This document shows positions 47,287 through 48,970 of a stretch of DNA of 48,970 nucleotides, piece by piece (within the stretch, counting starts at the first letter, position 1; each line of letters begins with the position of its first letter). Under the pieces are notes generated by a model. It was not told the DNA's origin. It was given only the letters and a program-made list of their open reading frames with translations, and ran no database searches. The stretch comes from Actinomycetota bacterium. Lineage in GTDB: Bacteria > Actinomycetota > UBA4738 > HRBIN12. Both the position numbers and the translations under genes were made by a program. The stretch spans positions 1 through 48,970 of the forward strand of contig DASSCU010000003.1 in NCBI GenBank assembly GCA_035697485.1, in the 5' to 3' direction.

Positions 47287-48501
47287 ATGGCTCCCCGAGA
47301 CCCCGACGATCTGGGCGTGCTCGCCGCCGATGCGGCCGACGTCGTGCCGCCGGGGGCGCTCCGCGACAAGCTCGCTCTCGGCAGACCGCTCCGGGTCAAG
47401 CTGGGGCTCGACCCCACCGCCCCCGCGGTCACGCTCGGATGGGCGGTCGTGCTCCGCAAGCTGCGCCAGTTCCAGGACGCCGGACACACGGCCGTGCTGA
47501 TCGTGGGCGACTACACGGCGCGGGTCGGCGATCCGTCGGCCAAGGCTGAGACCCGTCGCCGGTTGTCGAAGGAAGAGGTCGACGGGTACGCCGAGCGGCT
47601 GCTCGGACAATTCCGGAAGGTGCTCTCCGAGGACCGGCTCGAAGTCCGGCGCAACTCCGAATGGCTCGAGCCCATGGGCATGGACGACGTGCTTGGCCTC
47701 ACCTCCTCGATCACCGTGGCTCGGATGCTCGAGCGCGACGACTTCGCGACGCGACATGCTGAGGGCAAGCCGATCTCCCTGATGGAGTTCATGTACCCGC
47801 TGCTGCAGGGCTACGACTCCGTCGCGGTCCACGCCGACGTGGAGCTCGGTGGCACCGACCAGCTCTTCAACCTCTTGGTCGGTCGCGACCTCCAGCGTGA
47901 CCACGGGCAAGAGCCGCAGCTCGCGCTCACGATGCCGCTCCTCGAGGGGCTCGACGGGGTGCAGAAGATGAGCCAGTCCCTGGGCAACTACGTGGGGATC
48001 GACGAGGCGCCCGACGAGCAGTTCGGCAAGCTGATGTCGATCCCGGACCATCTGATCGTGAAGTATCTGCGCCTGTGTACGCCGATATCGTCACCCGACG
48101 CCGACGAGGTCGAGCGAGGACTGGCCGTCGGGTCGCTGCACCCCAACGACCAGAAGCGCCGCATGGCGCGACTCGTAGTCGACCTGTACCACGGCGAGGG
48201 TGCCGGGTCGCGAGCAGAGGCCCGGTTCGACATCGTCCACAAGCAGCACCAGTTGCCCGCCGAGGTGCCAGAGATGCCCGTCCCCGGCGAGGCGCTCAGG
48301 GATGGCCGCGTGTGGCTCCCCCGGCTCCTCGTCGCGACGGGGTTGGCCGCATCCAACGGAGAGGCGCGCAGGGCCGTCCGGGGGGGAGGCGTCCGGCTCG
48401 ACGGTGAGCCGCTCGACGATCCCGACGCCGAGTATCAGCCGGAGTCGTTGCGCGGCAAGGTGTTGGCGGTCGGAAGGCGTCGCTTCGTCCGGCTCGTCTG
48501 A
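47287..48501 (+). CDS. tyrS: Tyrosyl-tRNA synthetase with altered ATP-site signatures
   Basis: Class I synthetase of the type 2 TyrRS group, 404 residues. Tyrosine and core motifs are kept: KLGLDPTAP, LMEFMYPLLQGYDSV, ELGGTDQLFNLLVGRDLQ, and a C-terminal S4 RNA-binding domain (about 335-404). The HIGH signature, expected as HLGH, reads TLGW (49-52), replacing both catalytic histidines, and KMSKS reads KMSQS (227-231). The rest shows no truncation or frameshift. Either it works with an altered ATP site or it is a paralogue and another TyrRS exists. ATG 47287. Confidence 0.92.
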   Translation: MAPRDPDDLGVLAADAADVVPPGALRDKLALGRPLRVKLGLDPTAPAVTLGWAVVLRKLRQFQDAGHTAVLIVGDYTARVGDPSAKAETRRRLSKEEVDGYAERLLGQFRKVLSEDRLEVRRNSEWLEPMGMDDVLGLTSSITVARMLERDDFATRHAEGKPISLMEFMYPLLQGYDSVAVHADVELGGTDQLFNLLVGRDLQRDHGQEPQLALTMPLLEGLDGVQKMSQSLGNYVGIDEAPDEQFGKLMSIPDHLIVKYLRLCTPISSPDADEVERGLAVGSLHPNDQKRRMARLVVDLYHGEGAGSRAEARFDIVHKQHQLPAEVPEMPVPGEALRDGRVWLPRLLVATGLAASNGEARRAVRGGGVRLDGEPLDDPDAEYQPESLRGKVLAVGRRRFVRLV

Positions 48502-48508
48502 CGTCGGG

Positions 48509-48536
48509 TTGACGGTTCGGACCTGACTGCTACAGT
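48509..48536 (+). promoter_or_regulatory. Promoter of the rRNA operon
   Basis: TTGACG (48509-48514) and TACAGT (48531-48536) with a 16-bp spacer lie 8 bp after the tyrS stop. A second -10-like TACGCT is at 48573-48578, without a good -35. Confidence 0.6.
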
Positions 48537-48836
48537 AAGCGGTCGGTGCCAAGCCCCTCTGCGTGGTTCTGCTACGCTCGAGTTGGCCGACGTGCCGTCT
48601 CTCGCACCTTGAGAACTGAACAGTGTGACAGAAGCCAGTGCCTTTACCCGTCAGGCGGATGGCGCGGTTCGCCGTGTCCATCCAGGTTCCTGACGGCTGT
48701 ACTGGATCCGTCCGGTCTCGATCGGGCGGAGCCAGATCACGAAAGGCCGGTCACACGGGCAGTGCCTGCTCGGACCGGCCGAACTCCAACAACAGATAGC
48801 AAACCACGGGCCCTCGGGCCCGGGATGTTCACTATC
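48537..48836 (+). promoter_or_regulatory. rRNA leader with boxA-like element and hairpins
   Basis: The ~300-nt leader has no gene. TTGAGAACTGAACAG at 48609-48623 resembles the antitermination boxA/boxC region of actinobacterial rRNA leaders, where NusB binds. Paired stems are CCGTCAGG/CCTGACGG (48648-48655 and 48689-48696), GGATGG/CCATCC inside it, GGCCGGT/ACCGGCC (48745-48751 and 48774-48780), and GGGCCC at 48808 and 48816. These may guide processing. Confidence 0.6.
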
Positions 48837-48970
48837 TCTACGGAGAGTTTGATCCTGGCTCAGGACGAACGCTGGCGGCGTGCTTAACACATGCAAGTCG
48901 AACGGTGAACCGGGCTTCGGCCCGGGGATCAGTGGCGAACGGGTGCGTAACACGTGGGCAACCTGCCCCA
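48837..48970 (+). rRNA. rrs: 16S ribosomal RNA, 5' part only
   Basis: The sequence GAGAGTTTGATCCTGGCTCA at 48844-48863 is the universal 16S start, followed by GACGAACGCTGGCGGCGTGC and GTGCGTAACACGTGGGCAA. The gene runs out of the window after ~134 nt. The pattern is actinobacterial. The exact mature 5' end is approximate. Confidence 0.97.

Noticed and set aside
47209-48051. 281-codon N-terminal extension of the PBP frame on the - strand
   Set aside because: It runs antisense through tyrS; the PBP signal sequence begins at the ATG at 47208 with a -10 box just upstream.
48573-48578. Second rRNA promoter
   Set aside because: Only a -10-like TACGCT is present without a credible -35, so it is mentioned but not annotated separately.
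48546-48887. 113-codon frame across the rRNA leader and 16S start
   Set aside because: It overlaps the 16S gene and the hairpin-rich leader, with no ribosome site or motif.

Overview
This window is high-GC DNA, densely coded almost entirely on the + strand. Its gene families point to a deep-branching member of the Actinomycetota: an actinobacterial-type integration host factor (mIHF), a 68-residue BldC-like winged-helix protein, a PriA that has lost its helicase motifs, a PyrR-headed pyr operon, coaBC with the PAMH motif, and a 16S rRNA 5' end that reads as actinobacterial. It looks like a core-genome segment. I saw no insertion sequence, prophage, CRISPR array or tRNA gene. The phylum is inferred from these families and gene orders; a finer placement cannot be read here.

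Layout. (1) 1-5456: surface and pilus genes: the 3' part of a TadG-like protein, a prepilin peptidase, a 158-bp regulatory region rich in repeats, a BldC-like regulator, then pilM-pilN-pilO and a PilP-like protein. (2) 5611-10852: shikimate pathway and translation operon: aroC-aroK-aroB-aroQ, an Xaa-Pro peptidase, efp, nusB. (3) 10877-11083: tatA on the - strand. (4) 11182-21193: PyrR-controlled pyrimidine operon pyrR-pyrB-pyrC-carA-carB-pyrK-pyrD-pyrF. (5) 21251-31162: mihF-gmk-rpoZ-coaBC-metK-priA-def-fmt-rsmB-rpe plus a REC-GGDEF protein. (6) 31187-35305: FMN riboswitch followed by ribD-ribE-ribBA-ribH and a small cupin gene. (7) 35329-42649: infC-rpmI-rplT, an RNA methyltransferase fused to a histidine-kinase-like module, pheS-pheT, argF. 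(8) 42658-48501: polX, a 3-methyladenine DNA glycosylase, a class A penicillin-binding protein on the - strand, and tyrS. (9) 48502-48970: rRNA promoter and leader, and the first ~135 nt of 16S rRNA.

Most genes overlap their neighbours by 1-20 nt (ATGA, GTGA, TGATG junctions), so translational coupling within long operons is the rule. Several genes instead begin 6-10 nt after a TANNNT -10 box, which suggests leaderless or nearly leaderless transcripts.

Most unusual content: a single open frame joining a SpoU/TrmH RNA methyltransferase to a DHp/HATPase-like histidine kinase module (36697-38151); a tyrosyl-tRNA synthetase whose HIGH and KMSKS signatures read TLGW and KMSQS; a PyrK-PyrD pair inside an otherwise ordinary pyr operon that has lost many catalytic and ligand-binding residues; a regulatory region before the BldC-like gene with four TGTGA direct repeats at 9-10 bp spacing and a LexA-type box; and three genes (infC, the glycosylase, priA) with no ATG/GTG/TTG start where homology places their N-termini.
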